Origin: Agarophyton chilense
Taxonomy: Eukaryota; Rhodophyta; Florideophyceae; Gracilariales; Gracilariaceae
Direction: 5' to 3'
NCBI GenBank assembly: GCA_030374765.1
Contig: JARGXX010000095.1
Location: forward strand, 2,108,001-2,172,000
DNA length: 64,000 bases
The first letter of the stretch is position 1. Every line of letters begins with the position of its first letter. A model generated the notes under the pieces. The model worked only from the letters and a program-made list of their open reading frames with translations. It was not told where the DNA came from and did no database searches. Below are positions 54,601 to 64,000 of the stretch, piece after piece. The translations under genes and the position numbers were made by a program.

Positions 54601-54819
54601 TCTTCGTTGGCGCCTGCCTTGCTGTGCAATACCTTGAATTGAGTCTCCACCCAGCAGACAGTCAGAGATTTCGTCCCATTCTTCAATGTTCTCACGTGAC
54701 GAAATTTCCCATCTGTATCTTTTTCTATCCTTCGTTATTTTATCTATCGCACTAGATTGAATGCGGTGATTGATGTGAGAAAGCTCTAATCTCAATGATG
54801 GGATGTGCAATGATGACAT
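51689..54819 (-). pseudogene. EnSpm/CACTA-like transposase, decayed
   Basis: Minus-strand pieces in order: 54819-54319 (unknown N-terminal part), 54124-53306 in one frame with a TGA at about 53807 (TLFTDEFECTKNRKS with the acidic DE pair, VCYDEKVRTLKALVVF, GYIGHTGKSFCCFV), 53178-52486 (YSFPYNAMHLVLIG, then the helical domain to the C-rich end), and 52583-51689 (C-terminal part). The DEF..., GHTG...C and MHLV(C/I)LG blocks are those of the Tnp_2-type transposases of EnSpm/CACTA elements. Several frameshifts and stops break it. A 57-bp tandem repeat sits in its C-terminal part. Terminal repeats not found. Confidence 0.72.
51913..52077. repeat. Three tandem 57-bp units, in frame with the transposase
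   Basis: Units start at 51913, 51970 and 52027 with GCTGCTAC(G/C)CA(T/C)(G/T)TCGATTCGAA. On the minus strand each encodes 19 residues of the form IIEI(V/M)xxFES.(W/C)VAAS; two of the three units contain a TAA (IIEIV*KFES), the third has Leu there. Confidence 0.92.
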
Positions 54820-55461
54820 GTGAATATCATCATTTCATACTAACTAGGGAGTAGCAATGAGGTGTCCCCAAAAACATGATGAGGAGATAGCAAAAAGTTT
54901 TTATAAGAACTTTGAAAATATGTAGGGGGTTAAAGGATTTCAAATACACGTCACTTTTGACATCAATGCTACTTTTCGTTCCAAACGAGTTCATGGAGAA
55001 CTAAGGCCATCTCTTCGCTCCTTTTCCTAGCGCCTTCTTTCTCTGATATCGAACCATCTCTGCTCAACTTGATGAACATACCTCCATAGTGAGTGAAGCG
55101 GCACTCATCAACTCCCAGTTAGGAGTCAACATCCTTCCCTAAGCTCCTCCATCTCAGTGTCAATATACTATTTTTAACGTATCAGCCGTTTTCGGATTGG
55201 CGTCTAGAGAGAGTATGACCAAAAGGAAAGTTAAATATTTCAAACTTTCCTGGAGTGTATCATTTCAGTAAACATGACGACAATCACTGACCTCGCCTCC
55301 ACTATAGTCATATTTCACTATCTTTACCGCTTAATGGGATCTGAAACTGACTGACATTCCATCACCGAAATGTAAGTTTGATATATTGATATATCCTGAA
55401 TGGAAAACCATCGAGTGGTTCTAACATTTTTTCCGTCTCAGTTTCATTCCATCGCAATTTC
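54820..55461. other. Spacer
   Basis: AT-rich, no gene recognised. Confidence 0.4.
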
Positions 55462-56745
55462 ATGGCTTCTAGGACACAGCATCAACGCATCGGGGCCGAC
55501 AGTGCTCTCAAAGGTCATCTCCGCGTTAATGCTTCGCATCAGATGTCGCACGAGACTCCCGATAGACCGAGTGTCGCATACAGCAGCGTCAACCGGAATA
55601 TCGCGCCGGCGCAAAAATCAAGCGGCACACCTGAGCCCAGCGAGCTGTCCTCAATATATGTTACAATTCCAACTGTCGCTTTCAAAAAAAAAGATCAAGG
55701 CTTTCGTCAGTCCCGGACAGGCCAATAGCGTGGCAGTAGATGCGCGGACACTCTTCAACAGCATGTATCAGAAGCAGATTGGACGAATGTCTGAAGACAT
55801 GGAAGATAATTTCCAAATGCACACAGATATGGCAAACTGTATTAAGGAGGATAATCGCGTATTTATTTACCAACCATGGAACACCATGCAGGGCAGGCGC
55901 ACGTATTCGCCCGCGAAAGTAGAATATGACAAACCTCTGTCGCATTTGAAAGACCGTCTGCTGGAAAACTATCCTGTACTAAAAGCGGCTCAGAGGGGTT
56001 AGGTGATGGGCGATTTCATGATGGAGGCAATACAGAGAGATAATAAGGCAGTCGCAGAAGCTACCAATCGCAAGAGAAAGATTAAGAAGAACATTAAAAA
56101 CGATCCTTTGGTCAAGCGATGAAGTATCTGCTGCCTTATAGAAGAGACAAGGACACGAACGAACAAACCCTCGGCGAGAACGGTATTACAAACCACATAA
56201 ATGCAGAAAAGGTATATGAATAGCATCCTGTCACATGTAATGAAGAATCCCCTTCCACCAGTGACCTTGAAGGCTTTGAAGTGAATCATGACGCATCTGC
56301 CGCATCTATTGATGCATGAGAAGGAATTGAATTTCGTGTTGCACAAGAGAAGGCTTCCAGACGACAGGAAAACAAGGAAAAAGGTGATTTTCAAAATCGA
56401 GCTCGCGGTGGAGAAGATAAGGCGATTTTTGGTGCAAAGAGACGGGCTTCAGTCGGGGGAAATAATCCAGGGGCTCTGTCACAGCGCAGGGTAGTACCGC
56501 CTACAGCTGATCCCAAATAATTAGATGAAAAAGGCGACATCAAAGTTGTCTCTACCTCCAAAAACGATTCTGATCTTTTCAATGAAATTGATTTCGGTCC
56601 TGTGCTTTGCGACACATAAGAGGCTTTGATTCGCAGAAAGGCAACTGTCGGAAATAAGAACCACAATCCACAAAGAAGGAGAGCGATGATGGCGCATCGT
56701 AAGAAATGGTGGAGGACCATAAGCGAATCAATAACATGAATATCT
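55462..56745 (+). pseudogene. Decayed unknown protein, probably element-encoded
   Basis: It starts at an ATG (MASRTQHQRIGADSALKG), loses frame at the A8 run near 55686, and continues in the next frame (FVSPGQANSVAVDARTLFNS, QPWNTMQGRRTYS) to a TAG at 56000, past it (VMGDFMMEAIQRDNKAV) to 56122. A third frame with three stops then continues coding-like, charged sequence (RVAQEKASRRQENKEKGDF, GGNNPGALSQRRVVPP) to about 56745. No domain recognised; composition suggests a largely disordered basic protein. Confidence 0.45.
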
Positions 56746-57563
56746 GCTTGTAACACTGCCTCCCTATCTGGAGGCCTTCGTCCTTCTCAATCATCTTTAT
56801 ACGCTCAAAAATCGGTGTAGCGTTTCAATCTTCTCGAAAGGCGTTTTGGGACGATCCATGATATGCAGCTCTCGTTTTTATGCGATCAATTTCAATAATT
56901 TCCGTCTTAGTATTACATTTTGCTGTTCCTGTTCTTGAGAATCGGGTTAATTCGGGACGTATGTATGCCCTTTTTAGTCAAAAGACTACAGGAAAGTGTT
57001 ACGTGATTCTAGTCCACTCAAGCCGGCCATCATCGGCCAGACTTTGGTCCATATTTGGATCCCTTTTTGGTGTAAAGTAGGCATCGAGAGTTTTAGAGTA
57101 TAGGCCCATTTTTGGCTGGCGCTGCGAAAACGTTCTGGTCCCATCATACCTTCGATGTGGTGCTCACTTGAAGGAAACTTTCAGAGCTTTATTAGGCAGG
57201 TGGTGATACTATGTTAGCCCACTAAGATTGAAATAAATTGGGCCTTGACATGAGCCAATTTGAACCTTTAAACGGACACACTGCGTACACTTCTCGGTCA
57301 TTAAGATGAAACTATGATCCTTCACCATTGTACTATACTTGGCCAATTTTCGGATCTATCTCGGCCACCTGAATGTGGGCTTTCTTCGACCATACTTAAA
57401 CGCCATGTTCTAAGCCTTTGATTGACCAAAGTCTGCACTTTTTAGGGCAACTCAGTAGAGTACAATCTGAAACACTTCATGTCCCATGTTTGGCCATTTT
57501 TAGGACCCTGGGGTTTCTCATAGAGCAAATATCGAAAACAAGCGACGAACCACTGCGGTCTAC
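56746..57563. other. Spacer
   Basis: Nothing recognised on either strand. Confidence 0.4.
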
Positions 57564-57609
57564 TTACACACACACATATATATATATATGTATATGTGTG
57601 TGTAGTAGA
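57559..57609. repeat. Palindromic microsatellite
   Basis: TCTACTTACACACACACA, then an AT run, then TGTATATGTGTGTGTAGTAGA: an (AC)n(AT)n(GT)n tract whose arms, with the flanking TCTACT/AGTAGA, can fold into one long hairpin. Confidence 0.85.
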
Positions 57610-58764
57610 CTGGCAATTTCTCGGTGAAACCCATGTTGTACGAATATTGCAAATATCTTTGATCTACGTAAGTTCATCAGCTCTCTCGACATATAATCAA
57701 ACGAACTAACTCTTCCGATTTGGGCACACCGTGCCGTCAAGTTCTTCATTTGGTTCTGATTGAAGTGCCACTCGTCAAGCACAATGAATGACATTTCGAA
57801 GACATCCCCTTTCGCCGCTATACAATCCGAACTGTGGTCCATGATTACAAGTGCTGGGGAATTTGGGATCATGGAATTGAACGCCGGAAGTAGTTCTACG
57901 AAATCTGCTCGTGTCCCTCCACTCATAAACCCTATATAGAAGGTTAAAGTAAAGCCGTTTTTGCCCTTCCATTAATATTCATTAAACGAAAACGATAGCG
58001 GTTCGCGACTGCTTCACAATCAATAAATACACCGGCCACCATACCGGAAGATTTGTGATCCTCGATCCCTTTGGCAAATGCCCAGCAAGCCAACTTCATG
58101 CATCCCTCGAATTTGTGATTGATATAATATATATTCTCCATGTCGTCTTGATTCAAAGCCACCAACGAGTTAAACAATTTGTTGCAATGTAAGTGCCTTG
58201 GGTTGCTTTATACATGGTCTATATCCTATCCTCTGGCGTACTTATTTTGGATTCATGACAGTGTTGTACTTGTCTTCCAGATACTTCACATTATCTGGAA
58301 GAGACATGTGAAGATTGTTTTTCATATGTATTGCCTCTTTGCGCAGTTTTGAAGGCAAATGTCTAATTGCGGCTGTGTCATTGGAGGAAGGATGATTGTG
58401 CCTCGCGTCTCTGAAGTCTCTCACATCGTATCGCCCTTTTTCTTCTTTTGCAGGGTTTATTGTTTCGATAGTCATAGAAAAACCACATATATCCTTTCCC
58501 TTCGCGTTATGGGTTTTGAACTTCAAAATGCTCTCCTTGAGATCGCGCATGTCACCAGATACCCCAGTGTCTCGTTGTACGTTCTTGTCGCCCAGGAAAA
58601 TGAAGGTCCGATACCTTAAGATGTAGCGCATGCTCTCTGCGATTAACCGAGCCTCTGTGATGAACTCGCATCCCGGAGCATTCAAGGGCAACCTTTCAAA
58701 GTACGCGATAACGACCGCTCTAAAAAAGTCATCGATGTCGTATTATGCTCCATAATCGCCTACG
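57564..58764 (-). pseudogene. MULE transposase, FAR1-like N-terminus and catalytic core
   Basis: 58764-58242 contains a FAR1/WRKY-GCM1-type region: CEFITEARLIAESMRYIL, then YDVRDFRDARHNHPS with the final His pair. After a stop and frameshift, 58177-57944 has VFIDCEAVANRYRFRLMNIN (first catalytic Asp, normally D.TY.TNRY). 57926-57564 has PALVIMDHSSDCIAA (second Asp) and LDEWHFNQNQMKNL (the HxxxN region after it). Three frames are used, so it is dead. The SWIM-containing C-terminal half is missing here; one lies at 48999-49881. Confidence 0.8.
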
Positions 58765-59190
58765 TCAATACCTTTTGTTTTTTCCTTTTTCTTCTTTGTT
58801 TCCCGAAAATGCTGTGGCATTTTCATTCTGAATCTTCTTCTCACTTGGAACATAGATGAGCGCGGTTGGTAAATCTTCGTCATCATCAAGAGGCCCGAAC
58901 CGTTTCATAAGCTGAGAACCTCCTTTGCATTCCGTGTGCCGAAGCCTTTCTAATATCATCCTTGCCTCGTCTCTTTTGTCCTCAAATATTTTACAATTAA
59001 GATCCTTCCGCTCCCGAGAAATGAAGTTCAACACTGGGTTCGAGGTTTTGTCGATCTCCTTCACCTTCCCTAGTGTCAAAATTTTCAGAAATATGGGCAT
59101 GTGAAAAGCGCTAATATTGATGTCACTGACGTGGACTCCATCAGCGTTGTTTCCGTCATTCACATCTCTTCCTCTCACATCAACCTCCAC
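58765..59190 (-). other. Open frame upstream of the MULE transposase
   Basis: 141 codons from ATG 59190: MEVDVRGRDVNDGNNADGVH, then FISRERKDLNCKIFEDKRDE and GPLDDDEDLPTALIYVPSEK, with a Lys-rich end. Charged, no domain recognised. Directly upstream of the FAR1-like region on the same strand, so it may be the transposase's N-terminal part after a frameshift. Confidence 0.4.
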
Positions 59191-61117
59191 ATATAAACCC
59201 TCTTTTTCCTATGGCCCTTTGAAGTGGATTTTGTCTCTTAATCCCAATGCGTTTGTGTGTACAATCTCACTTATACTACATTCTAATGGTCGCGGAGCCA
59301 GAGAAATGACTGGTATGTTTGAAACTAGCACCCGGGGCTGCAAGGGCCGGGCTTGTGAAGACTATGACATTGTAAGTGCCATTGGACGTTGGTTGGCACT
59401 TCTAAGGGACCTGTATCCAATATTAGAACCTTTTAGTATAGTAGCTCCATCCGGGAAGAGAGTTACAGTCTCTTCAGTCTGCCTTCTTCTTTCAACAGAT
59501 GATGAAAACCAGAGGAAGCAGTTCTTGTAGAACGCTACCAGTAATCTTCGTTCTTTCTCTTCTCTTTGTCCTTGCAGGTATAAAAGCGCTTCTTCATGGT
59601 GTCTTAAAGCGTATTTCAACGCTGCTGGATGTCTTCTTCGTTCAGCTGAAAAGAGTGACGTGAATGATTTATATTAAAGAAAACATTCCAGTTACCGCTA
59701 TAACTCCTAAGCTACACTATGATGTTGGAAATGAACTGTAGAATTTGGTATGCCGTAGACAGCAAAACCGAGCGTTAAAAAGTCGATGGTAAACTTTCTT
59801 ACGACGAATGGCATACCTGAATTAATGTATGCCGTACACATATCCTGTGCAATCGCCAATAACATGAATCAAAGCCAGCACATCATCGACCTTTCCATTG
59901 AAATTCACGGAGTCATTTTGTTGTTTGAGAAGCTTTAAGAAACGCTTTTTCATGCCTCTAACATTTGGTTCTGACTCAATATGTTTGAAATTATCATTTA
60001 GAACTACGTACAGGACGTTTTTCCAAAACCAAAAGCTATGCAAGAATCCATTTTTTCTTACTGACTTGGTGTGAGGCATTGGAGACAAATTTGAATTCAT
60101 GTGATTCACAATCGCTCTCGTTCTCGTTCGTTGTTTTGTTTGCCTTTCATGGACGCAAGAAATATCCTCCTTTTGCGTTGAAATAACACGAGTGGCGAAA
60201 GTTTCTTCATCATTCCCGTAACAATTCACCTCCATCCCTTGTGACGCCCCAAAACTAGGTTTCAAGTTTTTATTGGAAGTGTTTGGAGGGCTTGAAATCT
60301 ATATTACTTCCGATTCTACCTCATACTTATTTGTCAGAGCAGTAGATGTCTCCAATGTTGCCTCATTCTTGAGAAGAGTCTTACGCTTGCCAAAAACCAC
60401 GCATAGCACTGTCCGTCTTTACAGTTCTAAGAATTATCTTTCTGTTTTCAATATGGAGATCCAATCACTTCAGCACGTTATTTTGCATCTTTTATATGCG
60501 GCTTTTGTCTGTTTCTTGAAGCTTAAAGTACTCCACACATTCATTAAAGCTGTACTCAGATATTGTGGTCTTAGATGCTTGTTTTGCGTTGTAGAATACA
60601 GAAGCCAGGAGGATCAGGAGCACGCGGCTTGTCATTGCCGTCCACTTGTAAAGTTCCGGATGCAGTGAGCTGCTGCGTGATTTTAACGTCTTCTTTGGAG
60701 CGAATCCAGTGTCCACGGCCAACTTGGTTGCGGCAGCAATAGAAAAACACCCGCAACTGAATGCAGTAAGTTAATTCTGAAAATCTCTGTCGCCTAGAAA
60801 GAATTTCTCTTTGAAGCTACGGCTCTGACTTTCGAGTCTAGAATACTGTACCCGAAAGTTTCTTTGAAGAAGTCCATGACATTATTGAGACATATTCCGT
60901 CGAGGTTGACCTAAAAGTAGATAGTTGGTTGCTCTCTACGAGTATGTTTGGGACCAATGAACCATTTACCGATATGCATAACCCGATGCTGTCTATTCAG
61001 ATTGATGTAAACCAACACTGTGTGTATGCCCTGTTCGTTTCAAGTCGCATTTACAGTAAATGATTTTCGCAAATGGAAAAAATCGCTTTACGCTGCAAAT
61101 TGGAAGCTGATAGACGT
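59191..61117. other. Stretch with one unknown minus-strand frame
   Basis: 59822-60265 (-) is a 147-codon frame from an ATG: MKPSFGASQGMEVNCYGND, then HSFWFWKNVLYVVLNDNFKH and VDDVLALIHVIGDCTGYVYG. It looks like decayed element coding sequence but has no motif that I know. The rest holds only short frames. Confidence 0.35.
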
Positions 61118-61639
61118 CTAGCGTACCCCAGTAAAGAAACGCCTGTATCCCACAAACAGAAATAAACACCAGTAGGTGATTTCATGTCCATCAAAGCTGC
61201 GATGATAAGATCGGCACAAGCTCACTATTCCTTGGTGACCTATGAACAAAGAAAATTGGAGTTTTTCTCTCTTCTCAGCCACAACAAGAGCGTAGATATG
61301 CTTATGAAGAATCGAAAATCTTTTCTTTATGTCAAGTAGCTTTATTTTTCCATGTCGCTCCAGATTTTTATAAAAAGATCCACAAATCTTTGATGTGTTT
61401 AGATCTCCCATCATTACGTGACAGATATTCAAATTCCAAATCTTCAAACGTGAAAGAAGATGTCGGAATGTTAGGGAGATGAACGTCATGTAGAGATATT
61501 TACCTTCTGATAAAGTTCGAATAGCGTACTTATTAGAAAGCTTATGGTGTTGTAGATATCTTTGAGAAAAAAGGATTACGGTGATGTCGAGAAGGGGGAT
61601 GGCTTGAAGTAAGAGGAAATATCTAGAAAGAGAAGACAA
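61118..61639 (-). pseudogene. Possible Ulp1-type cysteine protease remnant
   Basis: 173 codons from an ATG. The pattern LSRLKIWNLNICHVMMGDLN, then SFYKNLERHGKIKLL and FSILHKHIYALVVAEKREKL, follows the layout of C48/Ulp1 peptidases of transposons (W(L/N)(N/D) start, FY..L, then the I(F/Y).PV......HW block). The expected His-Trp is QF, so the catalytic His is lost or the match is false. Ulp1-like genes accompany some large MULE and other elements. It reads inward from the right-hand inverted repeat at 61690. Confidence 0.3.
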
Positions 61640-61689
61640 ACGACGACGATGTCATCGCTGATGTTTACCGTTTGAAGTTTTGGCGCGCA

Positions 61690-61890
61690 GATTGACGTCG
61701 CACGCAGTGAGAATTATTACATCGTTGAAAGATTAATGCAAATGTTTCAGGGATGTTGAGCCTTAATTTTCTACTGGCGGAGGGCAAAGCACCCCGTACG
61801 GGGGTGTTTTAGTGAGTACCAGAAGTTGAGCCCTAAGATTGGAGTGGCTGGTCTCCAACGACGACCACGACATTTCGATTCGGCACTTGC
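61690..61890 (-). repeat. Right copy of the ~200-bp inverted repeat
   Basis: Reverse complement of 36875-37070 with scattered changes: GTTGAGCCTTAATTTTCTAC, then GTACGGGGGTG and GTTGAGCCC, ending TCGATTCGGCACTTGC-like at 61890. See the left copy. Confidence 0.75.
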
Positions 61891-64000
61891 AATCATAGTT
61901 AGTTGCTTTTAGCATTCCCTGAGTAAAATGGCCTTTTTGAAGTTGGATTTGAGGATCAAATAGATGTCGAAAAATATGAAATTCTATCCGAGAGACATAA
62001 CACTTTGTGTACTATGCAACTTTCCATCTAAATACTCTACGTCCAGAGGCAGATTGCAATTGCGCCGAACCATTGAAAGTCGGTGTACCACAGCAACGTT
62101 ATTACCCTGTACAAACAAGAAGCGGGAAATGATGCTAACCATAGGGGTGTTACTTCACTTTTTGAGTAGCACGAGCTTGTCATTGCCCTAATAAGTTCGT
62201 CCAAACCACTCTCCAAATAATCCCGGCACACCAACGCTGTGAGGCGTATCATTCTTGCAGGTTGCTGTGTTCCATATCGCCGTGCAAGTTAGTGATACGC
62301 AATACTAAAATTGTAAAATGAGGCATATGAATGAAAGTACGACGCATGAATCTACTTCAAAAGCTAATCGTTCTGACGTGAAATTTAGGTGAAACTCTTT
62401 TCAACCCATACAAAAGCATGCAACCTCAATGGAAAGCATAATAGACTGGTAAACAGTCTTTAAGCTCGAAACAAACTCCTCAATGCTCATGCCGAGTAGG
62501 TCTCCAACTCCATAATTACTTTTCATCGCATCGAGGAACATATCGAATTTCATGTTGAGGGATAATGCATGGTGTCGAAATAGGGCTCGATATTTTGGGG
62601 ATAGAAAAGGCTTGTGAAACTGTCTCGATGATTCCTCATTTTGATGGACATTGTTGATATATGTGATGGGAGCAATGTCATATTTCTTCTGACTGGCGAA
62701 TTTAATAAAGTTTAAGGCAGTAAAAGTCTTGGTTTTAACTTCACAGACATGTAGTTCTTATTCATGATCAGAATGAAAACCAAAGTGCATCGGGGCTTAC
62801 AGATACCAATGGCTCTATCATAAAAAATGGAATCATGTCTTTTTAATGTATTTTTCGACAATAGTTGCTCAGTATGTTATCCTGTGCCCGAGCAGAAGAA
62901 TGTAACATTTGTTACACTGTGAGGTGAAAGAAAGTCTGCGAAAGCTCTAAATACCTGCATATTGTTGAAGAGTCTTCCTTCATATCGGCTGTTCTTACGG
63001 GTAGTTTCATGACCCGAAAATATAATGATTTCCTGTACAGGCATTTAAGAAGCTTCTGTATTTCTGTATGTGGTCGCTGTTGTAGTTTGGTGTAGGCAGT
63101 GGTTGTTGCAGCTAACAGGAAAGTACCCTTGCGAGATTTGATCTAAGCTTTAATGACTTTTTCAATCACCTTTGATTTTGGCAATTAATGTTGCTGTCGT
63201 TGTCTCATGTGTGGGATCAGGCCATGGAAAACCATTCAAGTCGATACACAGCACCCATAATCTATTCTTGGCACTGCACTTGGTAACGAGATATTGTGAA
63301 AAGAATAATTCATTGAAAGCTTGGAAATTAAAATTAATTTAATAGCTCTGTACTGCTGTACACTTGTATGGTGTGATCAACAAATAATTAATGCGTTAAT
63401 TCTAGAATAATTGTCTTCTAACGCACCACAGCGTAGACATTACAGTACAGTACCATCTTTGCCTCCTGGCACAAGACACGGGGCTTGGATTCGGGAGAGG
63501 AAGGCAGAGACCAACCGACAACCAACATACCACCATCTTTGTGTTCGCTAGGAATCCTAAAGTCGCTATCGACTAAGAATCACCTATAGCCTCTGCACTC
63601 ATTGAATTTGAGCTATAGTTCTTGTTCCGGGGATATTCTCTCCTTTTGAACTGTTTCCGTTTTATTTGTTGTTTGTTTTGTTTGATATGTATTTTTCCTG
63701 TTGTTCTTTTTGTGATTTCACAAGGATCGTAGAGCCGATTTCGTATGTCTAACGTACCGTCGAGCCTAGGATATCACCTCATGTCTACACGAATCGTTCT
63801 TTTTTTCAGGCTTTCTCGACCATCCTCTTCACACACCTTCTTTTAAGAACACCCGCTCGAAAGACGACGCCCGCTTTTTGTGGTGTTTTATGTGGACATT
63901 TTCGTGCTATTGAGAACCTCACAGTCTCTCGTGGAACACCAAAGCACGTATGCCCAAGTCGTAGACATCAGTAGAAGTGTTGTTTTAGATTGTTTCGTTG
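61891..64000. other. Right end of the window, no gene recognised
   Basis: Short frames only. From about 63610 the + strand is T-rich, with a possible intron (CGTATGTCTAACG at 63742 to TTTTTTTCAG at about 63810), which would make this the upstream region of a gene beyond the window. That is a guess from splice-like patterns. Confidence 0.35.

Noticed and set aside
1-64000. tRNA, rRNA or CRISPR loci
   Set aside because: No sequence with paired A and B boxes and a fitting cloverleaf, no rRNA signature and no regular spacer array was found by eye.

Overview
Nuclear DNA from a eukaryote, most likely an alga and perhaps a multicellular red alga (organism inferred, not proven). The host genes are compact, mostly single-exon and tightly packed; the few introns I can place are about 40-100 bp with GT..AG ends. 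The gene set mixes plant-like families (a CCT-motif protein, a DUF1475-like membrane protein), a bacterial-type SixA phosphatase, general eukaryotic genes (G-patch, mitoribosomal mS38) and several membrane proteins I cannot assign. Blocks of decayed transposable elements separate the genes. No tRNA, rRNA or CRISPR was seen.

Layout. 1-2.3 kb: a broken Tc1/mariner transposase, a microsatellite, a short tandem array and a diverged duplicated Arg-rich segment. 2.3-4.6 kb: nothing recognised. 4.6-25.5 kb: the host gene block. It holds a Cys-rich protein, a CCT protein, a three-exon coiled-coil gene convergent with a methyltransferase 16 bp away, two paralogous three-helix membrane proteins (12.1-13.5 and 15.4-16.7 kb) with a possible tiny two-exon gene between them, a G-patch protein, a Ser-rich protein, a DUF1475-like protein divergent from mS38, a membrane-anchored SixA-type phosphatase and a polytopic membrane protein.

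26.3-35.6 kb: PIF/Harbinger elements. One element (26256-32354) is split by a second (26277-29771), which is itself split by a 919-bp solo LTR (27229-28147); a third lies next to them. Each carries a transposase on + and a Myb/SANT-like accessory gene on -, tail to tail. 35.6-36.1 kb is degenerate GGTGA-type low-complexity DNA.

36.9-61.9 kb: a transposon island flanked by an inverted-repeat pair about 25 kb apart. Inside are an 8.3-kb Harbinger element (37127-45392) carrying pseudogene copies of two host genes, NFU (iron-sulfur scaffold) and ALG3 (dolichol mannosyltransferase); a 2.46-kb LTR-type element with a perfect 5-bp target duplication but no pol genes (45765-48225); pieces of MULE transposase; a decayed EnSpm/CACTA-like transposase with an in-frame 57-bp tandem repeat; and several unknown decayed frames. 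61.9-64 kb: nothing recognised.

The clearest new observations are the gene-carrying Harbinger element, the nested triple insertion, the frame-preserving but stop-riddled decay of several pseudogenes, and the paralogous membrane protein pair. All assignments come from reading motifs by eye; no database search was possible.
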